A stretch of 64,000 nucleotides of DNA from Streptomyces rapamycinicus NRRL 5491 (lineage in GTDB: Bacteria; Actinomycetota; Actinomycetes; Streptomycetales; Streptomycetaceae): positions 4,092,001-4,156,000 of the forward strand of contig NZ_CP085193.1 in assembly GCF_024298965.1 (NCBI RefSeq). The letters are read 5' to 3'. Positions 47,942-56,610 of the stretch are shown here, piece by piece. Numbering within the stretch: position 1 is the stretch's first letter; each line of letters begins with the position of its first letter. The notes under the pieces are model-generated. The model saw nothing but the letters and a program-made list of their open reading frames with translations, was not told the DNA's origin and did no database searches. A program made the translations under genes and the position numbers.

Positions 47942-50293
47942 GTGAGATCGCTCCCCCAACGGCACCTCAGACCCAGTGGCCGCAGATCCGGCCGCACCCC
48001 GGGCAACCGGGCCATCGCGACCGGTGTGCTGGTCGTCGCGGCGGCGATGATCGGCGTCGGCTTCCAGAGCGGCACCGCCGCCGCCCGCCCGGACGACGCC
48101 GCGAACTCCGCGAACGTGGCCGACCGCCCCGCCGCTCGCACGATCTCCGGCGCCCCCGACCGCAGCGCCCTCCCCGTGAAGCTGTCCCCCGCCCAGCGCG
48201 CCGAGCTGATCCGCGAGGCCGATGCCGCCGAGGGCGAGGCCGCCGATGACCTCAAGCTCGGGGCCAAGGAGAAGCTGGTCGTCAAGGACGTCATCAAGGA
48301 CGCCGACGGCACGACGCACACCCGCTACGAGCGCACCTACGCCGGACTCCCCGTCCTGGGCGGCGACTTGGTCGTCGACCGGGCGAAGAGCGGCAAGCCG
48401 CTGACCGTCGCCAAGGCCACCAAGGCCCGGCTGACCGTCCCGACCACCAGCGCCGCCGTCGCTCCCGCCACCGCCGAGAAGGCCGCCGTGAAGGCGGCGA
48501 ACGCGCAGGGCTCGCGGAAGACCGCGGCCGACCGGGCGCCCCGCAAGGTGATCTGGGCCGCGAAGGGCACCCCGGCCCTCGCGTACGAGACGGTCGTCGG
48601 CGGCCTCCAGGAGGACGGCACCCCGAACGAGCTGCACGTCATCACCGACGCGGCCACCGGCAAGAAGCTGTTCGAGTTCCAGGGCGTCAAGACGGGCACC
48701 GGGAACAGCCAGTACAGCGGCCAGGTGGCCCTCGGCACCTCGGGCAGCTCGGGCTCGTACAACCTCACCGACTCCGGGCGCGGCAACCACAAGACGTACA
48801 ACCTCAACCGCTCCACCTCGGGCACCGGCACGCTCTTCACCGACGCCGACGACGTCTGGGGCAACGGCACCGTCTCCGACGCCGCGACCGCCGGGGTGGA
48901 CGCGCACTACGGCGCCGCCGAGACCTGGGACTACTACAAGAACGTCCACGGCCGCACCGGCATCCGGGGCGACGGCGTCGGGGCGTACTCCCGGGTCCAC
49001 TACAGCAGCGGTTACGTCAACGCCTTCTGGCAGGACGCCTGCTTCTGCATGACCTACGGCGACGGCGCGGGCAACGCCGACCCGCTGACCTCCATCGATG
49101 TCGCCGCGCACGAGATGAGCCACGGTGTCACCGCGGCCACCGCCAACCTCACCTACAGCGGTGAGTCCGGCGGGCTCAACGAGGGCACCTCCGACATCTT
49201 CGCCGCCGCCGTCGAGTTCTACGCGAACAACGCGAGCGACCCCGGCGACTACCTCGTCGGCGAGAAGATCGACATCAATGGCGACGGCACCCCGCTGCGC
49301 TACATGGACAAGCCCAGCAAGGACGGGGCCTCCAAGGACAGCTGGTACTCCGGTGTCGGCAATGTGGACGTCCACTACTCGTCCGGCATCGCCAACCACT
49401 TCTTCTACCTGCTCTCCGAGGGCAGCGGCGCCAAGGTCATCAACGGCGTGAGCTACAACAGCCCGACGTACGACAACCTCCCGGTCACCGGCATCGGGCG
49501 GGACAACGCGGAGAAGATCTGGTTCAAGGCGCTGAGCCAGCGGATGACCTCCAACACCAACTACGCGGGCGCCCGCGACGCCACCCTGTGGGCGGCGGGC
49601 GAGCTGTTCGGCCAGGGCAGCGCGCAGTACAACGCGGTGGCCAACGCCTGGGCCGGGGTCAACGTCGGCACCCGGATCGCCGACGGCGTCACCGTCACCC
49701 CGCCCGGCGACCAGACCAGCATCGTCGACCAGGCCGCCAGCCTCCAGATCACCGCGACCAGCTCCAACCCGGGCGCGCTGAGCTACGCGGCCACCGGGCT
49801 CCCCGCGGGCCTGGCCATCGACTCCGCCAGCGGTCTGATCTCCGGCACCCCGACCGCCGAGGGGTCGAGCGCGGTGACCGTCACGGTGACCGACTATGCG
49901 GGCAAGACCGGTACGGCGTCCTTCGCCTGGACGGTCAACACCAGCGGCGGCAATGTCTTCGAGAACACCGCGGACATCGCCATCCCGGACGCGGGTGAGC
50001 CGATCACCTCGCCGATCTCGGTGAGCCGGGCCGGCAACGCGCCCAGCAACCTCCAGGTGGGCGTGGACATCGTGCACACCTACCGCGGCGACCTGGTGAT
50101 CGACCTGGTGGCCCCGGACGGCACGGCCTACCGGCTGAAGAGCGCCAGCCTCTTCGACTCGGCGGACGACGTGCGGACCACGTACACCGTGGACGCGTCC
50201 TCCGAGACCGCGGTCGGCACCTGGAAGCTGAGGGTGCAGGACATGTACGCCCAGGACACCGGCTACATCAACAGCTGGAAGCTGACGTTCTGA
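47942..50293 (+). CDS. Secreted M4 (thermolysin-type) metalloprotease with P-domain
   Basis: 783 residues from GTG 47942 (GAAGGAG upstream). A long signal peptide runs to about SGTAAARP. The FTP/PepSY propeptide follows (LGAKEKLVVKDVIKDADGTT; RTYAGLPVLGGDLVV). The M4 catalytic domain has the zinc motif VAAHEMSHGV, the third ligand Glu in GGLNEGTSDIFA and the catalytic His in VHYSSGIANHFFYLL. After residue 580 come a putative Ig-like domain (GLPAGLAIDSASGLISGTPT) and a C-terminal proprotein-convertase P-domain (VFENTADIAIPDAG; INSWKLTF). Neighbouring paralogues lack these two extra domains. Confidence 0.95.
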   Translation: MRSLPQRHLRPSGRRSGRTPGNRAIATGVLVVAAAMIGVGFQSGTAAARPDDAANSANVADRPAARTISGAPDRSALPVKLSPAQRAELIREADAAEGEAADDLKLGAKEKLVVKDVIKDADGTTHTRYERTYAGLPVLGGDLVVDRAKSGKPLTVAKATKARLTVPTTSAAVAPATAEKAAVKAANAQGSRKTAADRAPRKVIWAAKGTPALAYETVVGGLQEDGTPNELHVITDAATGKKLFEFQGVKTGTGNSQYSGQVALGTSGSSGSYNLTDSGRGNHKTYNLNRSTSGTGTLFTDADDVWGNGTVSDAATAGVDAHYGAAETWDYYKNVHGRTGIRGDGVGAYSRVHYSSGYVNAFWQDACFCMTYGDGAGNADPLTSIDVAAHEMSHGVTAATANLTYSGESGGLNEGTSDIFAAAVEFYANNASDPGDYLVGEKIDINGDGTPLRYMDKPSKDGASKDSWYSGVGNVDVHYSSGIANHFFYLLSEGSGAKVINGVSYNSPTYDNLPVTGIGRDNAEKIWFKALSQRMTSNTNYAGARDATLWAAGELFGQGSAQYNAVANAWAGVNVGTRIADGVTVTPPGDQTSIVDQAASLQITATSSNPGALSYAATGLPAGLAIDSASGLISGTPTAEGSSAVTVTVTDYAGKTGTASFAWTVNTSGGNVFENTADIAIPDAGEPITSPISVSRAGNAPSNLQVGVDIVHTYRGDLVIDLVAPDGTAYRLKSASLFDSADDVRTTYTVDASSETAVGTWKLRVQDMYAQDTGYINSWKLTF

Positions 50294-50344
50294 AGGTTCT
50301 GACGCTCTGACCTCCTGATCAAGCCGCGAGGCTCACCCAGGACA

Positions 50345-50392
50345 GGCGCCGCCAGGGGTCGACCCGACTCCCCCTGGCGGCGCCTCTTTTAG
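50345..50392 (+). terminator. Rho-independent terminator after protease 1
   Basis: A perfect 14-bp stem (GGCGCCGCCAGGGG at 50345-50358 with CCCCTGGCGGCGCC at 50371-50384) is followed by TCTTTTAG. Located about 50 bp past the stop. Confidence 0.9.
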
Positions 50393-50602
50393 TTTCAAAT
50401 ACTTACGCCGAGCTGTCCGGAATCCGAAGGTTGATCAGCATTCAACGAACATTTTCCCTTCGACCTGTCGTGAAACCCGTGACATGTCCCGGACTTGTGT
50501 GACAGTCTGCCCAACGCATTACGCATCAGTACCTCTTGTTCAGCACCGGGCCGCACTTCCCCGCAGCCCGGCGCTGACCCCCCACAGCAACGAGGAGATC
50601 GC
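50393..50602 (+). promoter_or_regulatory. Promoter and leader of the second M4 protease
   Basis: The spacer is AT-richer at 50393-50460 (TTTCAAATACTTACGCCG, CATTCAACGAACATTTTCCC). It then shows TGACATGTCC and TGTGACAG near 50479-50507 and AACGCATTACGCATCAG near 50514-50530. AACGCATT also occurs before protease 1. GAGGAGA at 50592 is the ribosome-binding site for GTG 50603. Confidence 0.45.
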
Positions 50603-52252
50603 GTGCGCAAGACCTTCAGCATGCCCATATCCGGTGCCGCGAAGCGGCGTTCCGCCATCGCCGCCGGTACCGCGGTGGCCGCGGCGGCCCTGCTCGCCTC
50701 CGGGCTGAGCACCGGCACCGCCGGTGCCGCCCCGGCCAAGTCCGGCGCCCAGCCCGCGGCGCTCACCGCCTCGGCCCGCGCCGAACTGCTCCGCGAGGCC
50801 AACGCGACCAAGGCGGACACCGCCTCGTCGCTCGGCCTCGGCGCCAAGGAGAAGCTGGTCGTCAAGGACGTCATCAAGGACGCCGACGGCACCACCCACA
50901 CCCGCTACGACCGCACCTACGACGGCCTGCCCGTCCTCGGTGGCGACCTGATCGTCCACCGCGCCAAGGGCGGTGACGTGAAGAGCGTCACCAAGGCCAC
51001 CAAGGCCACCGTCAAGGTCGCCTCCACCACGGCCGGGATCGCCGCGAGCACCGCGGCGAAGTCGGCCGTCAAGCTGGCCAAGGCCGACGACACCACCAAG
51101 GCCGCGGCCGACCAGGCCCCGCGCAAGGTGATCTGGGCCGCCGACGGCAAGCCCGTACTCGCCTACGAGACCGTCGTCGGCGGGGTGCAGAAGGACGGCA
51201 CCCCGAACCAACTGCACGTCATCACCGACGCCGCCACCGGCAAGAAGCTCTACGAGTACCAGGGCATCGAGACCGGCAAGGGCGAGAGCGAGTACAGCGG
51301 CTCGGTCGAGCTCGGCACCAGCAAGGAAGGCAGCGGTTACACCCTGACCGACGCCGACCGCGGCGGCCACAAGACCACCAACCTGGAGAACGGGGAGGAC
51401 GGCGAGGGCAAGGCCTTCACCGACGACGACGACAACTGGGGCACCGGCAAGCCGGACGACCCCCAGACCGCCGCCGTCGACGCCCACTACGGCGCCGCCG
51501 CCACCTGGGACTACTACAAGAACGTGCACGGCCGCGACGGCATCGGGGGCGACGGCAAGGGCGCCTACTCCCGCGTGCACTACGGCGACAGCTACGTCAA
51601 CGCCTTCTGGGACGACAGCTGCTTCTGCATGACCTACGGCGACGGCCAGGACAACAAGGCCCCGCTGACCGCGCTCGACGTCGCGGGCCACGAGATGAGC
51701 CACGGCGTCACCTCCAAGACCGCGGGCCTGGAGTACACCGGCGAGTCGGGCGGCCTCAACGAGGCCACCTCCGACATCTTCGGCACCTCGGTGGAGTTCA
51801 ACGTCAAGAACACCACCGACGTCGGTGACTACCTCATCGGCGAGGCGATCGACATCAACGGCGACGGCACCCCGCTGCGCTACATGGACAAGCCCAGCAA
51901 GGACGGCCAGTCCGCGGACAACTGGTCCGACGATGTCGGCAACCAGGACGTGCACTACTCCTCCGGTGTCGCCAACCACTTCTTCTACCTGCTGTCCGAG
52001 GGCAGCGGCGCGAAGGAGATCAACGGTGTGAAGTACGACAGCCCCACCTCCGACGGCTCCAAGGTCGAGGGCATCGGGCGGGACAAGGCCGAGAAGATCT
52101 GGTACAAGGCCCTGACCACGTACATGACCTCCAACACCGACTACCACGCCGCCCGTGAGGCCACGCTGAAGGCCGCCACGGACCTCTACGGCGCCGACAG
52201 CGCCGAGTCCAAGGGCGTGGACGCCGCCTGGGCCGGGGTCAACGTCAAGTAA
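50603..52252 (+). CDS. Secreted M4 metalloprotease, paralogue 2
   Basis: 549 residues from GTG 50603. Signal peptide: AAKRRSAIAAGTAVAAAALL, with likely cleavage near GTAGAAPA. Propeptide with FTP/PepSY motifs (LGLGAKEKLVVKDVIKDADG). Catalytic domain: zinc motif VAGHEMSHGV, GGLNEATSDIFG, and VHYSSGVANHFFYLL. It ends with AAWAGVNVK, the canonical end of the short M4 form. The catalytic part is rich in Asp/Gly loops (DADRGGHKT; DDDDNWGTG) consistent with calcium sites. Very close to paralogues 1 and 3, so a tandem duplication; flanked by its own promoter region and terminator. Confidence 0.95.
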   Translation: MRKTFSMPISGAAKRRSAIAAGTAVAAAALLASGLSTGTAGAAPAKSGAQPAALTASARAELLREANATKADTASSLGLGAKEKLVVKDVIKDADGTTHTRYDRTYDGLPVLGGDLIVHRAKGGDVKSVTKATKATVKVASTTAGIAASTAAKSAVKLAKADDTTKAAADQAPRKVIWAADGKPVLAYETVVGGVQKDGTPNQLHVITDAATGKKLYEYQGIETGKGESEYSGSVELGTSKEGSGYTLTDADRGGHKTTNLENGEDGEGKAFTDDDDNWGTGKPDDPQTAAVDAHYGAAATWDYYKNVHGRDGIGGDGKGAYSRVHYGDSYVNAFWDDSCFCMTYGDGQDNKAPLTALDVAGHEMSHGVTSKTAGLEYTGESGGLNEATSDIFGTSVEFNVKNTTDVGDYLIGEAIDINGDGTPLRYMDKPSKDGQSADNWSDDVGNQDVHYSSGVANHFFYLLSEGSGAKEINGVKYDSPTSDGSKVEGIGRDKAEKIWYKALTTYMTSNTDYHAAREATLKAATDLYGADSAESKGVDAAWAGVNVK

Positions 52253-52281
52253 AACCAGCTGAGTTACCGCACGACACTCTG

Positions 52282-52322
52282 CCGGTGCCCGGGGCCTGAG
52301 CCCCGGGCACCGGTATGTTTTA
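52282..52322 (+). terminator. Rho-independent terminator after protease 2
   Basis: CCGGTGCCCGGGGC (52282-52295) pairs perfectly with GCCCCGGGCACCGG (52300-52313) across the tetraloop CTGA, then TATGTTTTAT. It lies 30 bp after the stop. Confidence 0.9.
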
Positions 52323-52333
52323 TCCACGGCAAA

Positions 52334-52372
52334 GCGACATCTTTGTCGCGTTGGGCGGAAGCTTCGCCCAAC
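52334..52372 (+). promoter_or_regulatory. Two adjacent inverted repeats in the protease 3 leader
   Basis: GCGACA (52334-52339) with TGTCGC (52344-52349), then GTTGGGCG (52350-52357) with CGCCCAAC (52365-52372). Both stems are perfect and end 24 bp before GTG 52397. The TTTGTCGCG word is shared with the protease 1 leader. Operator or leader hairpins are both possible. Confidence 0.55.
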
Positions 52373-52396
52373 TCCCCATCACAACTGGAGATACGC

Positions 52397-54076
52397 GTGG
52401 ATTCACGTTCGTCGACAGCCATATCCGGCATATCCCGTCTCAGACGCTCGCGTACCGCCCTCGCCGCCGGAGCGGCGACCCTGGCCGCCTCCCTGCTCGC
52501 CGCCGGCGCCACCGCCGGATCCGCGAACGCGGCCGCTCCTTCGGCTCCTTCGGCCACCCGCTCGGATGCCGCCACCGTCTCGCTCTCCCCCTCGGCCCGC
52601 GCCGAGCTGCTGCGGGAGGCGGGCTCCACCACCGTCTCCACCGCCAAGTCGCTGGGGCTCGGGGCCAAGGAGAAGCTGGTCGTCAGGGATGTCGTCAAGG
52701 ACGCCGACGGCACCACCCACACCCGCTACGAGCGCACCTACGCCGGACTGCCGGTCCTCGGCGGCGACCTGATCGTCCATGAGTCCGCGAGCGGCGCCTC
52801 CCAGGGTGTCGACAAGGCGACCGACGCCGACATCAAGGTCACCGACACCTCCGCCGCCATCGCCCCCTCCGGCGCCGAGCGGTCCGCCCTCGGCGCCGCG
52901 CGGGCCGCGGGCGACAAGAAGGCGGGCGCCGACAACGCGCACAAGGTGATCTGGGCCGCCACCGGCAAGCCCACCCTCGCGTACGAGACCGTCGTCAGCG
53001 GGGTCCGGCAGGACGGTACGCCCAGCAAGCTGCACGTCATCACCGACGCCGACTCCGGCCGGAAGCTCTACGAGTTCCAGGCCGTCGAGAACGGCACCGG
53101 CACCGGTCAGCACAACGGCAAGGTCACCGTCGGCTCGGTCAAGAGCGGCAGCCAGTGGCTGCTGAAGGACACCGCGCGCGGCGGCCACCAGACGTACAAC
53201 CTCAAGCACTCGTGGGACGACACCAAGAAGGGGTCGGCCTTCTACGACGCCAACAACGTCTGGGGCAACGGCAAGCCCACCATCGCCCAGACCGCCGCCG
53301 TCGACGCCCACTACGGCGCCGCGATGACCTGGGACTACTACAAGAAGGTCCTCGGCCGGAACGGCATCAAGGGCAACGGCAAGGCCGCGTACTCCCGCGT
53401 CCACTTCGGCGACGCGTACGAGAACGCCTTCTGGGACGACGCCTGCTTCTGCATGACCTACGGCGACGGCGCGGGCAACAAGAAACCCCTCACCTCGCTC
53501 GACGTCGCGGGCCACGAGATGAGCCACGGACTCACCTCGGCCACCGCCAACCTCGAGTACAGCGGCGAGGCGGGCGGCCTCAACGAGGCCACCTCCGACA
53601 TCTTCGGCACCGCCGTGGAGTGGTACGCCAAGAACGCCAAGGACCCCGGTGACTACCTCATCGGCGAGAAGATCGACATCAACGGCGACGGCACCCCGCT
53701 GCGCTACATGGACAAGCCCAGCAAGGACGGCCTGTCCTACGACTACTGGAAGAGCGGTGTGGGCAACGACGACCCGCACTTCACCTCCGGCATCGCCAAC
53801 CACTTCTTCTATCTGCTGTCCGAGGGCAGCGGCCGCAAGGTCATCGGCGGCGTGACCTACAACAGCCCGACCAAGGACGGCCGCACCGTCAAGGGCATCG
53901 GCCGCGCCAAGGCCGAGAAGATCTGGTACAAGGCGCTCACCACGTACATGACCTCGACCACCAACTACGCCAAGGCCCGCACCGCGACCCTCAAGGCCGC
54001 GAAGGCGCTGTACGGCGCGAGCAGCGCCGAGTACAAGGCGGTCGACAACGCCTGGGGCGGCGTCAACGTGAAGTGA
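52397..54076 (+). CDS. Secreted M4 metalloprotease, paralogue 3
   Basis: 559 residues from GTG 52397 (CTGGAGA upstream). Signal peptide: RLRRSRTALAAGAATLAASL through GSANAAAP. FTP/PepSY propeptide (LGLGAKEKLVVRDVVKDADG). Catalytic domain: VAGHEMSHGL with the HExxH zinc ligands, GGLNEATSDIFG, and HFTSGIANHFFYLL, ending DNAWGGVNVK. Substitutions relative to the other two lie mainly in surface loops. Like paralogue 2 it lacks the Ig-like and P domains of paralogue 1. The product should be an extracellular general protease activated by autoprocessing. Confidence 0.95.
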   Translation: MDSRSSTAISGISRLRRSRTALAAGAATLAASLLAAGATAGSANAAAPSAPSATRSDAATVSLSPSARAELLREAGSTTVSTAKSLGLGAKEKLVVRDVVKDADGTTHTRYERTYAGLPVLGGDLIVHESASGASQGVDKATDADIKVTDTSAAIAPSGAERSALGAARAAGDKKAGADNAHKVIWAATGKPTLAYETVVSGVRQDGTPSKLHVITDADSGRKLYEFQAVENGTGTGQHNGKVTVGSVKSGSQWLLKDTARGGHQTYNLKHSWDDTKKGSAFYDANNVWGNGKPTIAQTAAVDAHYGAAMTWDYYKKVLGRNGIKGNGKAAYSRVHFGDAYENAFWDDACFCMTYGDGAGNKKPLTSLDVAGHEMSHGLTSATANLEYSGEAGGLNEATSDIFGTAVEWYAKNAKDPGDYLIGEKIDINGDGTPLRYMDKPSKDGLSYDYWKSGVGNDDPHFTSGIANHFFYLLSEGSGRKVIGGVTYNSPTKDGRTVKGIGRAKAEKIWYKALTTYMTSTTNYAKARTATLKAAKALYGASSAEYKAVDNAWGGVNVK

Positions 54077-54082
54077 CCCCCG

Positions 54083-54116
54083 CCGGTCGGCCGGGCTGCC
54101 CGGCCCGGCCGACCGG
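54083..54116. terminator. Terminator between convergent genes (protease 3 and PstS-like)
   Basis: CCGGTCGGCCGGGC (54083-54096) pairs perfectly with GCCCGGCCGACCGG (54103-54116) with a 6-nt loop. It fills the 55-bp gap between two convergent genes and can serve both. Confidence 0.8.
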
Positions 54117-54131
54117 TTACCCCTCCATCTC

Positions 54132-55685
54132 CTACCGCCCGCCGGCCGCCAGCTGGCACGCCCGCTGGTTCTCGGCGGCGGCGCAGGGCAGATGGCCATG
54201 CTTCTCGATGAGGTTCCGCCCGGTGTCCCCGGCCAGATAGTCGAGGAACTTCGAGGTCAGGGAGTTCGGGGGCGGCGCGGTGTAGGTGTACGCGTACTCC
54301 GGCTCCCAGAAGGGGTAGGTACGCTCCCGTACCGCGTCGATGGACGGCTTGCGGTTGTCGAGGTCCACCAGATAGAGGGCGCCCTTCTGGGCGCTCTCCT
54401 CGGCGGAGTGCAATTCGGCGTAACCAATCGCGCCGGGGGTGCTCGCCACCGTCCTCAACACCTCGCTGGTGCTGTCGAGTTCACAGCGGACGACGGCGTC
54501 CCCGGTGAATTTCGGGGTCCGGCAGTTGTCGGACGTCCGTGAGATCTCATTACGCCCCAGCACCCGGCTCTCGAACACCCCGCGGGTCCCGGATTTGGCG
54601 TCCCGGCTCACCAGCCGCACCGGCAGATCGGGCCCGCCGGGCAGCTGGTTCCAGTTGGTGATCCGGCCCGAGTAGAGCCCGCGGAGCTCGTCGAGCGAGA
54701 GATCGGCCATCCGTACGTCCTTGTTCACCACCACGCTGAACACGGACAGCGCCACCAGATGCTCCTTGAGCTTGGGGTCCCCATCCCCCTCCGGGCCGTC
54801 GGAAAACGCGAGATACGACGGGAATCCGCCCTTCGCCGCCTCCCCGGCATCGATCAGCGTCTTCGTACCCCGCCCACTGCCCTGCGCCTCGACGGTGACA
54901 TGGGCATCCCGGCAGTCGCCCTGATACGCCTCGCCCGCGTCCTGCGCCACCGGCTTGAACGCGGTCGAGCCGACGATCGTCAGATTCCCCTCGGCGCAGC
55001 CGCGCGGCAGCGGATCATCCCGCCACAGCTGCACACCGAACGACTGGAGCATCAGCATCGCCAGCAGACTGCCGATCAGCCCGAGCATGCGATTGCTGGG
55101 CCGCCGGAACTTCTCATTGTTGCGGATCCTGCCCTCTTTGATCCGCCCGCCCACATGCGGCGGCTTATCGGTCCCGGCACCCGTCAGCAGCACCAGCAGC
55201 TTGAAGTGATCCCCCTTGTTCAGCGGCACCCGGGGCAGCGAGATCTCATTGCCCGCACAGACCAGCCCGGGATTCGCCGGAGTCCCGCGCTGCGGCAGAT
55301 GCCGCAGCAGATCCGGATGACTGGGCTCGGTGACCGCCACATCACGCACGGTGCGATTGGGAAAGGTCGCGGTGAGCCCGCGGTGATTCGTCGCCGGCGC
55401 CGTGATGTAGTCGTCGGCGTCAATGCTCCGAAACCCGTCATTCTCAATCCGCAACAGCACCAAGGAGGCCCCGGCCAGATCCGGGGTATTCTCCAGCATG
55501 CGCAACCGCTGATGAATCGGCCCGTCCTGGGTGCTGTCATCTATCAACGTGTCCATCTGCACGCGATAACCGATACGCTTCCGCCCGGGAATCAGCCGCT
55601 CATACGACAGCCCACCGACCGTCACCACGACACCGAGCAACGCCAACAGATTCTCGGGCGCCGTCAACTGCTCCAGCCACTTCAT
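54132..55685 (-). CDS. Membrane-anchored protein with a PstS-like substrate-binding domain
   Basis: 517 residues from ATG 55685. Two membrane segments: LLALLGVVVTVGGLSYERLI (about 12-32) and GLIGSLLAMLMLQSFGVQLW (about 200-220). Between them is a soluble region with LLRIENDGFRSIDADDYITA. The C-terminal part is a periplasmic-binding fold of the PstS class (NLTIVGSTAFKPVAQDAGEA; AQGSGRGTKTLIDAGEAAKG; RDAKSGTRGVFESRVLGRN). Normal PstS is a lipoprotein with no internal helix, so this is a tethered receptor-like form. No pst genes are adjacent. It may sense phosphate or another oxyanion. Confidence 0.8.
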   Translation of the reverse strand: MKWLEQLTAPENLLALLGVVVTVGGLSYERLIPGRKRIGYRVQMDTLIDDSTQDGPIHQRLRMLENTPDLAGASLVLLRIENDGFRSIDADDYITAPATNHRGLTATFPNRTVRDVAVTEPSHPDLLRHLPQRGTPANPGLVCAGNEISLPRVPLNKGDHFKLLVLLTGAGTDKPPHVGGRIKEGRIRNNEKFRRPSNRMLGLIGSLLAMLMLQSFGVQLWRDDPLPRGCAEGNLTIVGSTAFKPVAQDAGEAYQGDCRDAHVTVEAQGSGRGTKTLIDAGEAAKGGFPSYLAFSDGPEGDGDPKLKEHLVALSVFSVVVNKDVRMADLSLDELRGLYSGRITNWNQLPGGPDLPVRLVSRDAKSGTRGVFESRVLGRNEISRTSDNCRTPKFTGDAVVRCELDSTSEVLRTVASTPGAIGYAELHSAEESAQKGALYLVDLDNRKPSIDAVRERTYPFWEPEYAYTYTAPPPNSLTSKFLDYLAGDTGRNLIEKHGHLPCAAAENQRACQLAAGGR

Positions 55686-55839
55686 GGTTGCCCCCCGTGC
55701 ATGCAATGGCTTCAGGGGGGCGAATGTACGCTCCAAGAACGCACATGCGGACGATGTGGCCCACCTCTCATCCAATGTTCGTCCCGCGTTCAACCACACC
55801 TGTCCGCGGGCGCACGGAGAGAGCGACGGCGCCGCCGCC

Positions 55840-56472
55840 TCACGCGGGGTCAGCCGGGCCCGGTACTCGGATTCCGGCCCGGTCGAGAAGCGAGGCGACG
55901 GCGGCGATCAGCCGGTCATCGGCATGTTCGACGCTGCCGTTCTGGGCGCTGATCTGGGCGCCTTCCAGGAGGAAGGTGATCTCCGCCGAGGCGTCGTCGG
56001 GGTGGGGAACGCCCGCCCGGGCGCACATGTCCGTGATGCGGCGGCGCTGGGCGGCCTTGTGGTCCTCGATGAGCCGGCGGGCCGGGTGTTCGCGGTCGGG
56101 CAGGCCGGCGATCGAGTTGACGAAGGGGCAGCCCCGGCGCGAGACCTCCGGCAGCCCTTCGGCGAAGAACCGCACCACCTCCAGAAGCTGCGCCCGGGCA
56201 TCGCCGGGGTGCGCCGCTTCCGCGCGGTCGAAGGCAGCTGAATAGCCCGCCGCGACGATCCTCAGCCACTCCTCGATCAGCGCGTCCTTCGTGGCGAAGT
56301 GCCGGTACAGGGCCATCTTCGTCGTCTCCGCCCGATCGGCGATCGCCTGGACCCCCACCGCCGTGATGCCTTCACCCAGGAAGAGGTCCTCGGCGGCGTC
56401 CAGGATGCGCTCGCGCGGTGGCAGGCGGGCCACTCGGGTGTCCCGCCCGGGCCTCGAAGGATTGCTGGTCAT
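55840..56472 (-). CDS. TetR-family regulator divergent from an amidase gene
   Basis: 210 residues. The DNA-binding domain is at 20-65: PPRERILDAAEDLFLGEGIT, then GVQAIADRAETTKMALYRHF and ATKDALIEEW. The C-terminal domain includes GCPFVNSIAGLPDREHPARR, a pattern common in the TetR_C_33-like group. It shares a 138-bp intergenic region with the amidase gene, where a perfect 8-2-8 palindrome lies, so it almost certainly represses the amidase and itself. Confidence 0.92.
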   Translation of the reverse strand: MTSNPSRPGRDTRVARLPPRERILDAAEDLFLGEGITAVGVQAIADRAETTKMALYRHFATKDALIEEWLRIVAAGYSAAFDRAEAAHPGDARAQLLEVVRFFAEGLPEVSRRGCPFVNSIAGLPDREHPARRLIEDHKAAQRRRITDMCARAGVPHPDDASAEITFLLEGAQISAQNGSVEHADDRLIAAVASLLDRAGIRVPGPADPA

Positions 56473-56543
56473 CGGTGCCTCGTCTCGCGTGCCGTGCCGT
56501 CGGCTCTGCGTCCGTCCATGCTACGGTACCATTCATCCCCATG

Positions 56544-56581
56544 CGATACCGGACGGTATCGTAAGAGATTCAACGGTATCG
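56544..56581. promoter_or_regulatory. TetR operator: CGATACCG-GA-CGGTATCG palindrome plus a half site
   Basis: CGATACCG (56544-56551) and CGGTATCG (56554-56561) form a perfect palindrome with a 2-bp spacer. A further half site CGGTATCG is at 56574-56581, 20 bp away. They lie between the divergent TetR and amidase genes, 30-67 bp before the amidase ATG. Confidence 0.8.
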
Positions 56582-56610
56582 CCGGATGGCGACTACGGAG
56601 CGGAAACACC

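Noticed and set aside
47708..54199. Long minus-strand open frames (about 590-790 residues) across all three M4 proteases
   Set aside because: They resemble each other only because the proteases are paralogues; the products are repetitive Val/Gly/Asp sequences with no domain.
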